Shown here one piece after another: positions 32,675 through 44,080 of a stretch of 64,000 nucleotides of DNA. The DNA comes from Rosa chinensis (Eukaryota > Streptophyta > Magnoliopsida > Rosales > Rosaceae). The stretch lies in assembly GCF_002994745.2 (NCBI RefSeq), contig NC_037093.1:67227510-67291509 (forward strand), written 5' to 3'. A program made the translations under genes and the position numbers. The notes under the pieces were generated by a model. The model made no database searches and was not told where the DNA came from. It saw only the letters and a list, made by a program, of their open reading frames with translations. Within the stretch, counting starts at the first letter, position 1, and every line of letters begins with the position of its first letter.

Positions 32675-33402
32675 CATGAGAAGTCGACGCAAGTGCACGT
32701 CGGTGCACTGAATCCTTCCCCTTACTTGAATCATTTACTCATTCTTGTACACATTAATCATATACACGCAATAATGACTAGAGTTTTTAATAATTTTTTC
32801 CTTCTTGCTATAAAGGAATGAGTCATTATTTTGTACTCCTTATTCATTGTATGTATTTAGCATTTAGCATGGAACGATATGTTAGTCTCATTTTATTAGG
32901 TGCAAATTATCCACACATATTGCTATGGATCTAATAGAATGTTGTGCTTTCAAAAGATTATCAAAACATGAAATAGAAATGCCCACACTTGATGAGTTAT
33001 TCATGTATAGTTGTGCTTCAAAGTTTTGTTTCAATTTAATTAGACTATGGGAAAATTGGCGAGAGGTTAATTTCTTTTTCTTTTTGGGGTACAAGAGTGG
33101 TTAATTTCATACCAGGTACAATAATAAAAGTTAATTAACTTCATACGCCAAACTAGAAAATTGCATGTTTTGACAATCTTTCGGTAAACCATATATAGCT
33201 CTAGCTGACTTTTCAATTCCCATGTCTTTCATAGGTGTTTTATTTCATCAATAGTGCACGTTAATTCTTTCCCCAGCCCTCAGTAGCCAGTCATCAAATC
33301 TTCATACCAAGTACCGTCGACCCACACGAAACATCTTTAAAAGGAGTAATTAAGCTACATAACAAGAGCAAAAGCAAGGAAAGATCAATAAAACACAACT
33401 TG
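32675..33402. other. Intergenic DNA, no gene seen
   Basis: AT-rich sequence between the gypsy target site and a possible orphan exon; nothing recognisable. Confidence 0.4.
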
Positions 33403-33528
33403 TCATTCATCTCCTTTACAGCTTTCTAATGACAACCTCCCAAGCTTCTCCTCTACGACTGCCTCCTCTGCAGCTGCCTTATCCTCTGCAAGCTGTGCAG
33501 CTGCAGCGGCCTTCTTTGCAATTGTAAT
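33403..33528 (-). pseudogene. Possible orphan exon, Ala/Glu-rich coiled coil
   Basis: A short frame reads KKAAAAAQLAEDKAAAEE, then EKLGRLSLES, and ends at TGA 33403-33405. It looks like the C-terminal exon of a helical protein, but no upstream exon is seen and I do not recognise the family. The flanking ATTCTTGCATTATCATTAT...GCAACCATTGA is also found near 46470 and 46565. Confidence 0.3.
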
Positions 33529-33599
33529 CGAACCCTAATTCTTGCATTATCATTATTTATATTGCAACCATTGAACTCTTAGCCTAGTTTTTGACTTTT

Positions 33600-33724
33600 T
33601 TCTAGCTGTGCAGCCATCGTAGTCACAGAGGAATATGTAGGCAACATCTCTAAGAATAATTGCCTATGTCGTAGAATGGTGTGCATAGTCGCACTATCCG
33701 CAAGACATTGAAGTTCATCCATTC
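33600..33724 (-). pseudogene. copia protease fragment
   Basis: CLADSATMHTILRHRQLF, then SSVTTMAAQLEKS. DSAT-x-HTIL is the active-site region of copia proteases. It is preceded by an acceptor-like TTCTTTTAG, and by a stretch without coding between gag stop and this block, suggesting a spliced gag/pol layout or decay. Confidence 0.7.
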
Positions 33725-35234
33725 CTAAAAGAAAAGCTCGTAATTAAAAAGGAGTCATAAAGAAAAGAACTCAACTTTTATTAATAAGCCAAACGGAATT
33801 ACATCATCGTTTCTTTAACCAAAGAAAATCTAATCCAATAAACTAGTTAATGCAAAACAATGGTAGTCGTCTAACTTCTTTTGGTAATTCCAATGTAAAT
33901 GTGACCAGGTGAGTAGAGAGATGTCGGTGGAGCAAAGCTCGCTTAAGTACCACTTATCTCAAAACCTTCCTAGACATCACTTTTACATTGAGTACGCCTA
34001 CTTTGAATAAAGACTAATATCATTGGCATCTACTACAAAAGTAATATGGCAATTGCCTACATCTCTTGGAAAATAAAAAGACTCAATCAAAATCGCTAGT
34101 TTCTGGGTCTTGATCTGTAATACCCCAAAAAATCCAAATTAAATTCCGTGGATTTTTAGAATTGATTTCGCGGTATTAGGAGAGAGTACGAAGCTTGGAG
34201 AAGATGTGGAAGTAGTTCGAACGATTTTATTTTCGAAATCGAACGTTATTTAGGGGGATCTCAAAAAGTGACTTTTTATGAGTACCGAATTTGGGAAAAT
34301 TTCCTTCATAAAAGTTGTAGAGCTCGTCGATACGATCGCGTGCATATGTGGAACGTAATATTCGGAGTTCGTATGAATAAGTTATGAATATTTGAAATTT
34401 GGGAATTTTCTATAAATAGGGAAATTTTCTGATTTTTTTCATAAGGACGAAAAAAATCTGTTTTTGCGGAACAGTCCCCCCCCGGCTCTCTCTCTCTCAC
34501 TTGAAACCCTCTCAGACCCGGCGGATCTCGTCTGACCCGACCCGGTCATTCCGGCGCCTTCAAGCCTCCTCCGGCCACGACCCGGCCCTCAACGGACTCG
34601 CCGTGCTCCGTCCAGCATCCCTGTGCCATCGTTTCGCCCCGCCGCTGCCTCCAGCCGGAGATCGAAGCCACCCAGACTCCGATCGGTGACCCGGCCGGAT
34701 CTCCAGTTTTCCGGCGTCCCCTCGGCCGATCCTTCCCATTTTCGTGATCTCCTCCTCCCCCTGATCATCCCTATGTAAGTCTTTCATCACGATTTTGTGT
34801 GTAGAACGCTAGATCATGGTTTGACTTTTTTGACGGTTCTGATTGAATCTGGGTTTTGGATCGACGATCTAGATTAATCCAAACTTCAAAGCTTGATCTA
34901 GGACGATCTAGGCCAAACCAGACTTAGCTCCAGTTATGAAAGTTGATCACCCTTTAATTCTGAAGAAGTTTGTAGTTGGTCACTTTGCCATCGGAGGTGG
35001 TTGGCCCGGCGTTGACCGCCGGTTTGACCGCCGCTTGTAGCGGCGCGTGGCGGTGCGTCCGGCCGTAGTTTTGTGTTCTGTTTTCAGTTTATTCATCTGT
35101 GCATCCATACGAGCGTTTTGATATATTATATGATTATTTTTGAAAAAGTTGATAAATAGTGGATTTACGTTTTGACGTTACTATTTAACGTTTTTACGTT
35201 TTATCTTCGGTTTACGATCTGTGAAGATCAGACC

Positions 35235-35565
35235 ATCGGTTTTACTTCAAATTTTAATATGATGATCGTATGACTGTCCCGATGACTTTGTGAGGTCACG
35301 GGCGAAGATCCGACCGTTGGATCTTCGTATAATTGTGAAATAGTGTTTCGGAAGGCGATTCGTGAGAATCCGACCGTCGGATTTTCATGAAATTTTGTGG
35401 AGATGTTTATAAGGACGATTCAGGAAGATCCGACCGTTGGATCTTCGTGATAATTTTGGAGGATGATCCTAAGGGCGATCCGTGAGGATCCGACCGTTGG
35501 ATCATCATATAATTTCGATCCGACCGTTGGATCGTCTTTATTTTAGAATCCGACCGTTGGATCGT
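35235..35565 (+). repeat. Array of GATCCGACCGTTGGATC palindromes
   Basis: About seven imperfect copies of GATCCGACCGTTGGATC (inverted GATCC/GGATC arms around GACCGTT) recur at 35-75-bp intervals inside the solo LTR. Confidence 0.85.
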
Positions 35566-36597
35566 CGTTTAAGGTTATTCCGTGTTTCGTTTACTAAGCA
35601 AAGACCATACTTGATTAGGTACTTGACGGTTTGAGTTGACGAGCGTTCGGAATATTAATATATTCGACTTTTTAGAAGACGCAGCTGGATTAGAGGTGAG
35701 TAAACCTCACATGGTTCATATTACGAACCGAATAAATTTAATTACTTTATTTTTGTGGTAATTGTGTGAAAATATTTATGGAATAAATATTTGTTTTAAA
35801 TCATATGGACTTGATCAACTACGGTCCATAGGTAAGTAAAATGATTTTATTATACAAATGAATTTCACGGTTTTTATACTTGAACTATAGTTGGTATTAG
35901 TAGTCATTCCTGAGCGGATGATTACGTATATATATTTACGTGGAATATATATTTTGGTTGATGTGTGATTAGCATGATGAAATGATTGAGAATTGATTGG
36001 ATATTATTCAAGCTATTAATCTCCCATTTAATTGTTGAATAATGAAATGTTGATCATGTGATGTGAAAGCTATTTTATATGGCCAATTGTGAATATGTGG
36101 AAATTATTTTAAGAAGTAAAGATTTGTCTTGAAATAATATGTCTCTTATGTGGGTGTACATATGCATATTTACAATCTAAAATTTATAAAGATTGTATGT
36201 TGTGAAATTGATTATGTCTGAAAAATATAATTATGAAGCCGGGTGATTACAACAACCCCGTGCTTAAGTGAATTACTGGTAAATGTGCTTCGTGGTGCTT
36301 CGTGGTTATGCTTCGTGGGGGTGCTGTGTGGTTGTTAAGCTGTGGGCCCTAGTCCCTTCAGATAGTGCACTATTATACTCTTAGGAAGGGTGCTTACTTT
36401 GAGTATACATGCCTTGGTGGTGGCCTTGGTATGCTGCGGCTTACCCGTGCTTTGGGATTATGGCCCTAGCACGTGGATTTATGATTTGATACCAGTCAAC
36501 CTGGTTTTCCCGTGTTTTGGTATTATGGACCCTAACACGTGGATTTATGATCTGATACCAGTTAATCTGAAAAGTCACTAAAAAAGACTTATGTTAT

Positions 36598-36838
36598 GTT
36601 GATCAAATATCTATCCATGATATATTTGAAATATGTGAAGGTGTTATGTGAAATTGATCAAATATCTATCCATGATATATTTGAAATATGTGAAATTGAT
36701 CAAATATCTATCCATGATATATTTGAAATATGTGAAGGTGTTATGTGAAATTGATCAAATATCTATCCATGATATATTTGAAATATGTGAAATTGATCAA
36801 ATATCTATCCATGATATATTTTGAATATGTGAGGGTGT
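36598..36838 (+). repeat. Higher-order tandem repeat in the solo LTR
   Basis: Five copies of GATCAAATATCTATCCATGA, then TATATTTGAAATATGTGA, alternate between a long form (with GGTGTTATGTGAAATT) and a short form (with AATT), spacing about 54 and 42 bp. This implies the long-short pair was itself duplicated. Confidence 0.88.
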
Positions 36839-37403
36839 TGGTAAAAAGAAAATCAAGCATGCATTGCTTTAATGTTATTTCACATATTAATGATGCAATA
36901 TTTGCTGATTGAGTTTTAAAAGAGAGTATCGAAAAATACCTACTTTTATGTTTATATGATTTTTGGAGTTATCTTGTGAGTGTGTTGATTGTTTACTTGA
37001 GTTATAATAATTGTAATTAAATAAATCAACAGTTCTTTCTTGTTTACTCACGAGCTTTGCAAAAAGCTTACCGGGTTTGGTGTTGTTGCAATCCCGGTAC
37101 ACTATTCAAATTGTGTAGCGGGTAATCTCACAGGTCAGGAGAATCAGGGCAGTGATCGTGCGGTTTAGAGTATTAGTGTTAGATTTACAGCATTTGTTTT
37201 TGTGAGGAGAATTATACTCATTTGAGCTTACAATTTGATTTGATGAGAGTGTGCTGTAATAAGTAGCTTGAGGATTTGGTTTATGTAATATTAAGAGGTG
37301 TAAACTAGTGGTTGTTTCTGAGAGAAAAATTCAGAACGTTATTTGTATTGTTATTAGTCATGTTCCGGATTTGAATCCTTATTTCAAAATTCGGGGTGTG
37401 ACA

Positions 37404-38465
37404 TGATCCTTGTAGTCTTCCACCCTTAGATTGAGATCTCCATCTTGATCTTCTTGTTCCATGTAATTTTCCTCCCTTGCTTCACGATACATCTTGTATG
37501 CGTTGGCAACGTTCTGGGATGCAGTACACTTCTTTGCCCAATGTCCACTAGATCCACATCGAAGACAAACATCTTTATGGTCAGGCTCCCTTGATCGAGA
37601 TGCTTTGGTGCATGATTTGGACGACTATTACTCTTGGTGGCGTCACCACCATAGCCGAAGGCTCCGCCTCTCTCTCTCTCTTCACACGTTGATCTCCACG
37701 GTTCTGTGCACGCCTCTCTTGGCGATTTCCTTCCTCTTTAGGGCGAGAATATGGACCAGAACGTCCAGAATTGTCCATACTCTTAGGGTTTCGCTCCTTG
37801 CGTCCTCCCTTGGGGGCGCGACTATAGTTAGACTCCGGAATAGACTTAGTTCCCACGGGTCTAGCGTTATAGTTCTTCACAAGTATGTTGTCGTGCTTTT
37901 CAGCTACGTTCATGGCTCCAATAAGCTCATGAAACCTCGTGATACGTCCTACTTTCACATCAATCCGATAATTCTTTGAAATCATAAGGGCACTGACGGG
38001 GAAGGTAGAGAGAGTCTTCTCGATCAACATCGTATCAGTTATGATTTGGCCACAAAACTCCATCAGAGACTTGATACGAAGAGCTTCCGAGTTATAATCA
38101 AGCACAGACTTGAAATCACATAAGCGGAGGCTATGCCATCGCACTTCTAAATCAGGAAGCAGGGAGTCACGAACGTTGCCAAATCGCTGCTCAAGTTCTA
38201 CCCATAGCTTTCTTGGGTCTTCCTCATTGAGGTATTCACTTTGGAGCGCGTCATTCATGTGCCTTGTCATGAGTATGATGGCTTTAGCTTGATTTGCTTC
38301 AAAAGCAGTAGCTTGCTCAATGGAGAGCACGTTCTGACTAGCATCTTGGATGGCTTCTAGAAGTCCATCAGCCTTAAAATGTTGGCGCACATCTTGGACC
38401 CACCTATGGTATCCCGCGCCGGTTGTCTCTAGTGGAACAAAGTTCAACTTGTTCAGGTAACTCAT
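37404..38465 (-). pseudogene. copia gag (UBN2 type), frameshifted and split by a solo LTR
   Basis: Starts MSYLNKLNFVPLETTGAGYH, with RWVQDVRQHFKADG, RKLWVELEQRFGNVRDSLLP and TMLIEKTLSTFPVSALM as in plant copia gag. About one base is lost near 37615. The zinc knuckle CLRCGSSGHWAKKC then follows, with NVANAYKMYREAREEN behind it. The last codons (QDPETSDFD and stop) lie beyond the solo LTR at 34083-34115. Confidence 0.85.
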
Positions 38466-39352
38466 CCTGAAAAACAACACAAGATTATGGTTAGTTTCGG
38501 AGCAAAAAAGGCTACCACGAAAAACTATTAAATTCCTGAGCGTAGTCGCTTATATGGAATTAGGGATTTTCTGAGCGTAGTCGCTTCCAAGAAAAATCCG
38601 ATTCCAAGAGGGGTTTTGGATAGATCGAAACAATGATGTATGTGGTCGATTATTTTCTTCTCAACAAACTCTAAGTTTGGAGGACTCTACAAGCTCCAAG
38701 CTTGGAGCGAGCACGAACCCCCATAGTTCGGCTTTTGGTCTCCCCTATGAAGAAGAAAGGGGGGTAGAAGAAGGGATGTTGGAAGTCCCCGAGAAAAGAA
38801 GAAGAAATTGAAAAAAAAAAACTTCAAAAACGAGAACTTTTAGAAAAGATTTACCTTAAAAAGTGGTCGGAAATTCTTGACCGGAAAAGTTACTGTAGAT
38901 GGCCATAAAAGTCGCCGGAAAATGGCCGGAAAAAGGTTGACATGCGTTGACCGCAGATGCTGACGTGGCAGTCTGGATGTTGACGTGGTAGGCTGACTGG
39001 ACGCCTGCGTGGACGCTGACGTGGCAGTCTGGAAGCTGACATTAGAGGGCTGACTGGACGCTGACGTTAGTGGGCCTACTTCTGGGCTTCTGGGCTTGAC
39101 AGATCTGCTTCTGGGCCTTCGGCTGAGTTCTGGGCCTAGGGTTGACCAGATATGGGCTTGGTTGACTGAAGCAGAGGCAGATGATGCAGGCGGTGGTTCA
39201 GTTGCTTCAGGCGGCCGGTTTGTGTGGTTCTAGACCTGTTCCGGTGGTGATTTTTCTGCTCCTGTTATCTGGGGTCCGACTGCAGCTGCTAGTGGAGTTT
39301 GGTAGCAGTAGGCAGGGAGGAAAGCTTCGAACCGGGCAGAGAGGATATCGGT

Positions 39353-40638
39353 TGTTTGGACCCAAAATGAACATTTTGGCCTGACAAGGCACGTCTTGGA
39401 GAAATTGAGCCAATATCAGTGGCTCAAGCTATATATTGTCGACAAGCTCGAAATATATATTTAGAGGCTAAATAAAGCCTACTATGGAAGTATGGAAGCA
39501 TGAAAAGTCAACTTCAGCACATTTTCTTACTTCGGCAAGGAGAAACCGAGCTAAACAAGGAAGGAGGGGCGGCAGACTAACCAAATGAAATCGAAATGAG
39601 CTAAAACTTTCCAGATTAAATCTAGAAAGCCCAAGGATCATTTCTTATGAAGAGTGCCAGAGCTAGTTTTGAGTGGAAGGTATTCAAACAATCAGTCCAA
39701 TTTTATGCAGAAGCAAAACTGGAAAACTGGACCTGTAAGAGGTCCAGCAGCATTTCCTGCCCAACCACATGGAAGAAAGCTCTGAAAATTTTCCACAATG
39801 ATCTACACTGATTATGGATCATTTTATATGAAGAAGTCGAAGGCCCATTTTGAGTTCTTGGTGGAGATATAGCTGCAGCAAAATTGGAGCAGTAAGTGCT
39901 TAAACCTAACATTCCATTAGTGTTTTAAGTGCTTAAACCTAACATTCCATTAGTGTTTAAGTGCTTGAACCTAACAATTCCATAATCTCATAAGTGCTCC
40001 ATAATCTCATAAGTGCTCCATCATGATCCCATTAAGTGCTCCATTATGATTTGTTTAAAGGCCAAATAGTGTTGCTTGGAAGCCTATATATAGAGGCAAA
40101 AACAAGACAACAAGGACAACAACACATTCACAACAAACATCTCTAAGATGATCTAAGTTCTCTCTAGAGCAACTCCTCTCCTTCTCTTTCTCTTACCGGT
40201 GGTCACACTCCTAGTCCTAGTCTTCTCAGAAGCCGACTTTCAGTGCCACCAAACCCTCTGTCAACGTACTTCGGTCCTAGTCTCCTCAGGAGCCGACGGT
40301 AGTGCCGCGACCACAACGGTTACATACCCAGCCAAGCAAGGGTAACGCCCTAGCAAACCAGCCAAGATAAAGTTACGCTTTAGCAAGTTCTCCTCACTTC
40401 CTAGTGGTTCTCGCTCTGCTCGATCTACAACATCGAGTGTCGATTGTGATTTTCAAGAAGCTCAGCAAAAGTCCTTGCCACGAGACACAAAGAATCCCAC
40501 GACGAGGTTGGTGCTCTCATCGTCCACAATCTCTTGAAAGAAGTCAGGTCACCCCCGACGACCGCACCCGAACGGTGCTGGCACGCCCGCGCAAGAAAAG
40601 AGACTGTTGACCAGCTGCAACAAAACTGGAGCCAAACA
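39353..40638 (+). repeat. 5' LTR of the small LTR element
   Basis: 1286 bp with TGTTTGG/CCAAACA ends, a TATATATAG box at about 40085 and a cluster of tandem AGTGCTTAAACCTAACATTCC-like units at about 39895-40055. Confidence 0.87.
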
Positions 40639-40747
40639 TTTTGGCACGCCCAGTGGGAGTAGACTAGAGTCTTTTTGCATTTGTTCGCCATCATTGAGAT
40701 GCCAGGGGAAAATCTTTACCAAAAGAAATTCCTAAAGTGAATAGATG

Positions 40748-41353
40748 GTCAATGTTGCCACCACTGGCGATACTGCCATTAATGATGAGTTTATGCCTAT
40801 TCCCATCCCAGAGGGGGCAAGCATTGAGGAACAGCTCGCAATCATCATGGCCAACATCGAGAGGCATAAAGAAAAGCGAGCTAGGGACATGGCCAGTTTG
40901 ATCGCAAAAACAGAGCAGAGGTTTCGCGATTGGGACCAACAAATTGAGCAGAACGCTCGAGAAGCTAGAGAACAATTCCATAAGCTTTTCTTGAGCAGCG
41001 ACAAACAGACCACTCAACATGCCGCGAACATCACATCTGAGTTCACAACCTTACGCGAGGAAGGTTCCAGCTTGGCTAATTCGCAGCAAGGCGAATTGGA
41101 ACGTCAAAAACCTGCACGCGAAGAGGTTGTTTCTAAGACTGACTTGCCTATAGGTGGCAATCAACCTAATGGCCTCACTGGTGAATCACAGCCTTACATA
41201 GAGGCTACTTATGGAGAAGAGGATCAACAAGATTGTTCTTCTGATAAGAAAATTGTCTCTGAACAGATAACTGATTTCTCCACTGATCAAGCCAAACACG
41301 TGGCTACTGATCAGATGCATAGGGGGAAGATGCAGCCCATGTTGATTCCCTAG
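40748..41353 (+). CDS. gag-leader-like frame of the small LTR element
   Basis: About 200 codons, rich in Glu, Gln and Lys, with a helical segment (IEEQLAIIMANIERHKEK, DWDQQIEQNAREAREQF). I recognise no domain; position just after the primer site suggests a gag N-terminal remnant. The exact start is uncertain. Confidence 0.4.
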   Translation, partial: VNVATTGDTAINDEFMPIPIPEGASIEEQLAIIMANIERHKEKRARDMASLIAKTEQRFRDWDQQIEQNAREAREQFHKLFLSSDKQTTQHAANITSEFTTLREEGSSLANSQQGELERQKPAREEVVSKTDLPIGGNQPNGLTGESQPYIEATYGEEDQQDCSSDKKIVSEQITDFSTDQAKHVATDQMHRGKMQPMLIP

Positions 41354-41532
41354 ATCAACAGAAGCAGATGCATAATCAATTTAATTGTGACTCTGTTGCT
41401 GGACATAATCATGATCATGATCATGCAGAGGACCAATTAAGGCATGGCCCACTTAATTATCAATTTAGCCTTGGCCATGGTACTGGACGTCATGGGAAAG
41501 ATGATCAAAACCATGGCCAACTTAATTATAAA

Positions 41533-41784
41533 TGTTTGGCTCCGGTTTTGTTGCAGCTAGTCAACAGTTTGTTTTCTTGCGCGGTAGTCTTCTCAGAAAG
41601 CTCAGCAAAAGTCTTTGCCACGAGGCACAAAGAATCCCACGACGAGATTGGTGCTCTCCTCGTCCACAATCTCTTGAAAGAAGTCAGGTCAAGGGACACC
41701 CCGACGACCGCACCCAAATAGTGCTGGCACGCCCGCTCAAGAAAATAGACTGTTGACCAGCTGCAACAAAACTGGAGCCAAACA
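41533..41784 (+). repeat. Foldback: inverted LTR end plus shortened LTR
   Basis: 41533-41584 (TGTTTGGCTCCGGTTTTGTT...CTTGCGCGG) is an inverted copy of the LTR end found at 41733-41784 and 40587-40638. Between the arms lies an LTR piece joined from two places (TAGTCTTCTCAGAA and AGCTCAGCAAAAGTC), so about 240 bp of LTR is missing. Confidence 0.85.
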
Positions 41785-41931
41785 TCGGTATTTCCGGGGG
41801 GCCGGTTCTGGGGACAGCGCCGCCGGTTCTGGGCTTCTGGAGGTGAGAGCTTCAAGGTGGGCGGCGGAGGTTTCTGTGGTTTGAAGGCTACGAATATGAG
41901 GTTTCAGGATTAGTGCTTCGTGCTGATAACG

Positions 41932-42112
41932 TGTTTTAGGAAATCAGAAATTGAGAGAAATTTGTTGTGTATTCTCATTGATAATAGGGGTTTCTTTATA
42001 TAGAGTATTACAATGCATAGAGTCTGAATCATACAAGAAAATATAATCTCTAGATTCTTCTACTTGAACCCTATTACCACTAGGTCAAGTAACCTAGAGT
42101 TTGGATCAAACA
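41932..42112 (-). repeat. Probable 5' LTR of the nested copia element
   Basis: In element sense it would run from TGTTTGATCC to CCTAAAACA, with a TATATAAAG box near 41996. It is followed by CGTTATCAGCACGA, the leader wording common after copia LTRs in plants. The outer border is inferred from the TGTTT/AAACA ends only. Confidence 0.55.
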
Positions 42113-42269
42113 CAAATAGAGATATCCTTAAATAAATATGTGATTTTGGATAAAAAAATCATGTGCATAGTCCATAATTTTTTGTGAAAAATTACCGTCT
42201 TGAAATTATTATTATTATTTTTTTGATAGAAAATTTTCAATATTGGTTCTTACATAGATTTTTCAATGT

Positions 42270-42500
42270 GCTAAGTCTCGCTGCCATGAGCACTGTTACC
42301 TCGATTGCACGTGTGTGGGTTATGGACACCTCTACCTTCACCAGACATGGACAGGTTAGCCTTATTTCCATGGTTACGGGCACGTTCACCGTTATCCTCG
42401 CTTGTTATGCCCACAGTTAGCTTCCCTTGTATAAGGTGGGCTCTGTTAGCCTCGCTTAGATGGGTGTGGGCACCGTTTGCCTCTCTTGGATAAAATGCAA
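42270..42500 (+). repeat. Degenerate minisatellite
   Basis: Loose repeats of units such as TGGGCACCGTTAGCCTCGCTTGGATG over about 200 bp, producing meaningless open frames. No gene is supported. Confidence 0.45.
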
Positions 42501-42784
42501 CAATTTTGGCAGTGTGGACAAGCTCAAGCTAATACTAAATGTGGGCAAGATCAAGCGAACACCAAGCATGGGAGCAATGCCTCCAAAACACCCAAGTGTT
42601 AGAGCAAAGTGCTACCACTTAAACCCACTAAGCTGACAAAGAAAAATGAAAAGATAGAATAAAATAGTTTAATAATAAAACTCTATTGGACTGGAATTAG
42701 TGGATTTCAAGTGTCATTTTCGTCTGTATGAATAAAATTTACATCATTCAACAAAAACAAAACTACCATCATGCTTATTATGAA

Positions 42785-42887
42785 TTTTTTTTTTTTTGAT
42801 TTGTCAATCACACGGTGTCCTCAAAGACTTCCTTGGCCCATAGACTAATCCGTGCTCGGGGGATCTTGTCAGAACGCTTCCTCCCCC
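42785..42887 (-). mobile_element. Short SINE-like retroposon with 13-bp target duplication
   Basis: A body of about 90 bp ends (minus strand) in 13 A and is bounded by TGCTTATTATGAA on both sides (42772-42784 and 42888-42900). The body contains GGATTAGTC and GTGTGATTG, in the same order as the second short retroposon at 52968-53114. Confidence 0.75.
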
Positions 42888-42970
42888 TGCTTATTATGAA
42901 ATTTAAGAGCTTACATTTCACAACTTCCCACTACCCAACATTAGAACAGAACCCCAACGATCAACAAACA

Positions 42971-44080
42971 CTAATTCCCCACTCTTCCGATTCTTAAATT
43001 GATAGGATAGTTCACAGCCTTCTGTCCATCTCCGCCATCAGCATTCCAAGCTTGCTTAAATGCCTCCATCACCTCATCACTCAGAAGCTCAACACCCTTT
43101 TCCTTAGCCGTCTGATAAGCTGACCACGACCTTATGTACGTGAAAAAATCATCCAAACCCATCGATCTCTCCGTAGCAAACTCGAATGGTCCTGTATTGT
43201 CTTCTCCGCTAACCGGCTCAAACGGAAAATCAATAGTGCTGTACTTCTTGTCCACTAATTTACGCGCCCGATCCCAGTAGGGTTCGACATCAATGGAATA
43301 GAACCGATCGAATACGGTGTCTACATTGTTGTTAACTCTAGGCACAGTGTAGCACCATGCAGCAATGACCCCATTGGGTTTCTTCAGCACCCATTTCATT
43401 TGTTCGTAGAAACTTGGGAGGTCAAACCAATGGAGGGCTTGTGCAATGGTCACTAAATCAACACTTGATTTTGGGGCCAATTTTTGTTCAATTTCGGGTA
43501 TGGTCAGGACTGGAGGAGTGTGCTCATAGCGAACATTGGGGAGTTTTGGAGCGCAATCAAGTTGCTTTTGGCTTGTGTCTGTGGCCACCACATTCTTGAA
43601 GATCTCAGCTAGCTGAAATGAATAAAAACCGAAAAGCTTATATCAAAAAGATACGTATCCGAAACCTTCAAGCTAAGTCCAGTCTCACAATCGTCACACA
43701 TTTGTTTTTGTTTGAATGTATGAATGGAATAAGTCAATAAATGACCAAATTGCTCCAACAATAACAAATAAAACTAAGCAAAATAATCGAATGATACGAA
43801 AAAAGAGGAATAGTTTCTTATCATTAGGCAATTTAGACAGCAAATTGCCCATTCACGAAAAAGGACACCATCACTTTCCGGAACCAATAAATTAATATTG
43901 GGAATTTGGGATGTTGGAAGAGAAACTTACGGATCGGGCAGCCTGGCCGCTACCCGTGCCGACGTCCCATGCAAGGTCGTGGCCGGCAGCCTTGGAAGCA
44001 ATGAACTGAAACAGCTTTTCTGGGTAACCTGGCCGAGCCATAGCGTACTGCTTTGATTGTTTGATGAACAGATCCGCCAT
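42971..44080 (-). CDS. SAM-dependent methyltransferase, class I small-molecule type
   Basis: Two exons, 43931-44080 and 42971-43612, give 263 residues. Motif I is LAWDVGTGSGQAARS, completed across the intron by LAEIFKNVVATDTS (the acidic residue binding the SAM ribose). Later come VDLVTIAQALHWFDLPSFYE and KPNGVIAAWCYTVP. The N-terminus KQSKQYAMARPGYPEKLF is typical of the plant group annotated as putative methyltransferase DDB_G0268948. Substrate is unknown. Length is normal and the start is supported by the conserved N-terminus. The intron (43613-43930) has GTAAGT and TTTCAG borders. Confidence 0.92.

Larger units (their letters stand above)
34116..37403. mobile_element. 3.3-kb solo LTR with 5-bp target duplication
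   Basis: Begins TGTAATACCCCAAAAAATCC and ends CGGGGTGTGACA; flanked by TGATC on both sides (34111-34115 and 37404-37408). It holds no retrotransposon protein. A TATAAATAGG box lies at 34411-34420. The orientation by this box is plus. It was probably formed by recombination between the two LTRs of a large, likely gypsy, element. It interrupts the copia gag tail. Confidence 0.9.
39353..41784 (+). mobile_element. Small non-autonomous LTR element with rearranged 3' LTR
   Basis: The 5' LTR runs from TGTTTGGACCC (39353) to GGAGCCAAACA (40638). The element ends at 41784 with the same GGAGCCAAACA and is flanked by TCGGT (39348-39352 and 41785-41789). Directly inside the 5' LTR is TTTTGGCACGCCCAGTGGGA, a primer-site-like sequence. 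The internal part is only about 0.9 kb. The 3' LTR is a shortened copy preceded by an inverted copy of the LTR's own end. There is no pol, so mobility needs a partner. Confidence 0.9.
33600..42112 (-). mobile_element. Ty1/copia element, decayed, carrying two nested insertions
   Basis: Element sense is minus. A 5' LTR-like end (41932 to about 42112), leader, gag (38465 down to 37404, resuming 34115-34083) and a protease fragment (33600-33724) are collinear once two insertions are set aside: 39353-41784 and 34116-37403. After the protease fragment the rest of pol and the 3' LTR are missing, so the outer border at 33600 is a truncation. Confidence 0.75.

Noticed and set aside
34501..34790. Pro/Ser/Arg-rich frames on both strands
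   Set aside because: They lie in the GC-rich leader part of the solo LTR just after its TATA box; no conserved domain.
36598..36838. Regular repeats considered as a CRISPR-like array
   Set aside because: The spacers are not unique and the unit alternation is a simple plant LTR tandem repeat in a eukaryotic context.
37494..37979. 161-codon plus-strand frame
   Set aside because: Antisense shadow of the copia gag, which has clear family motifs on the minus strand.
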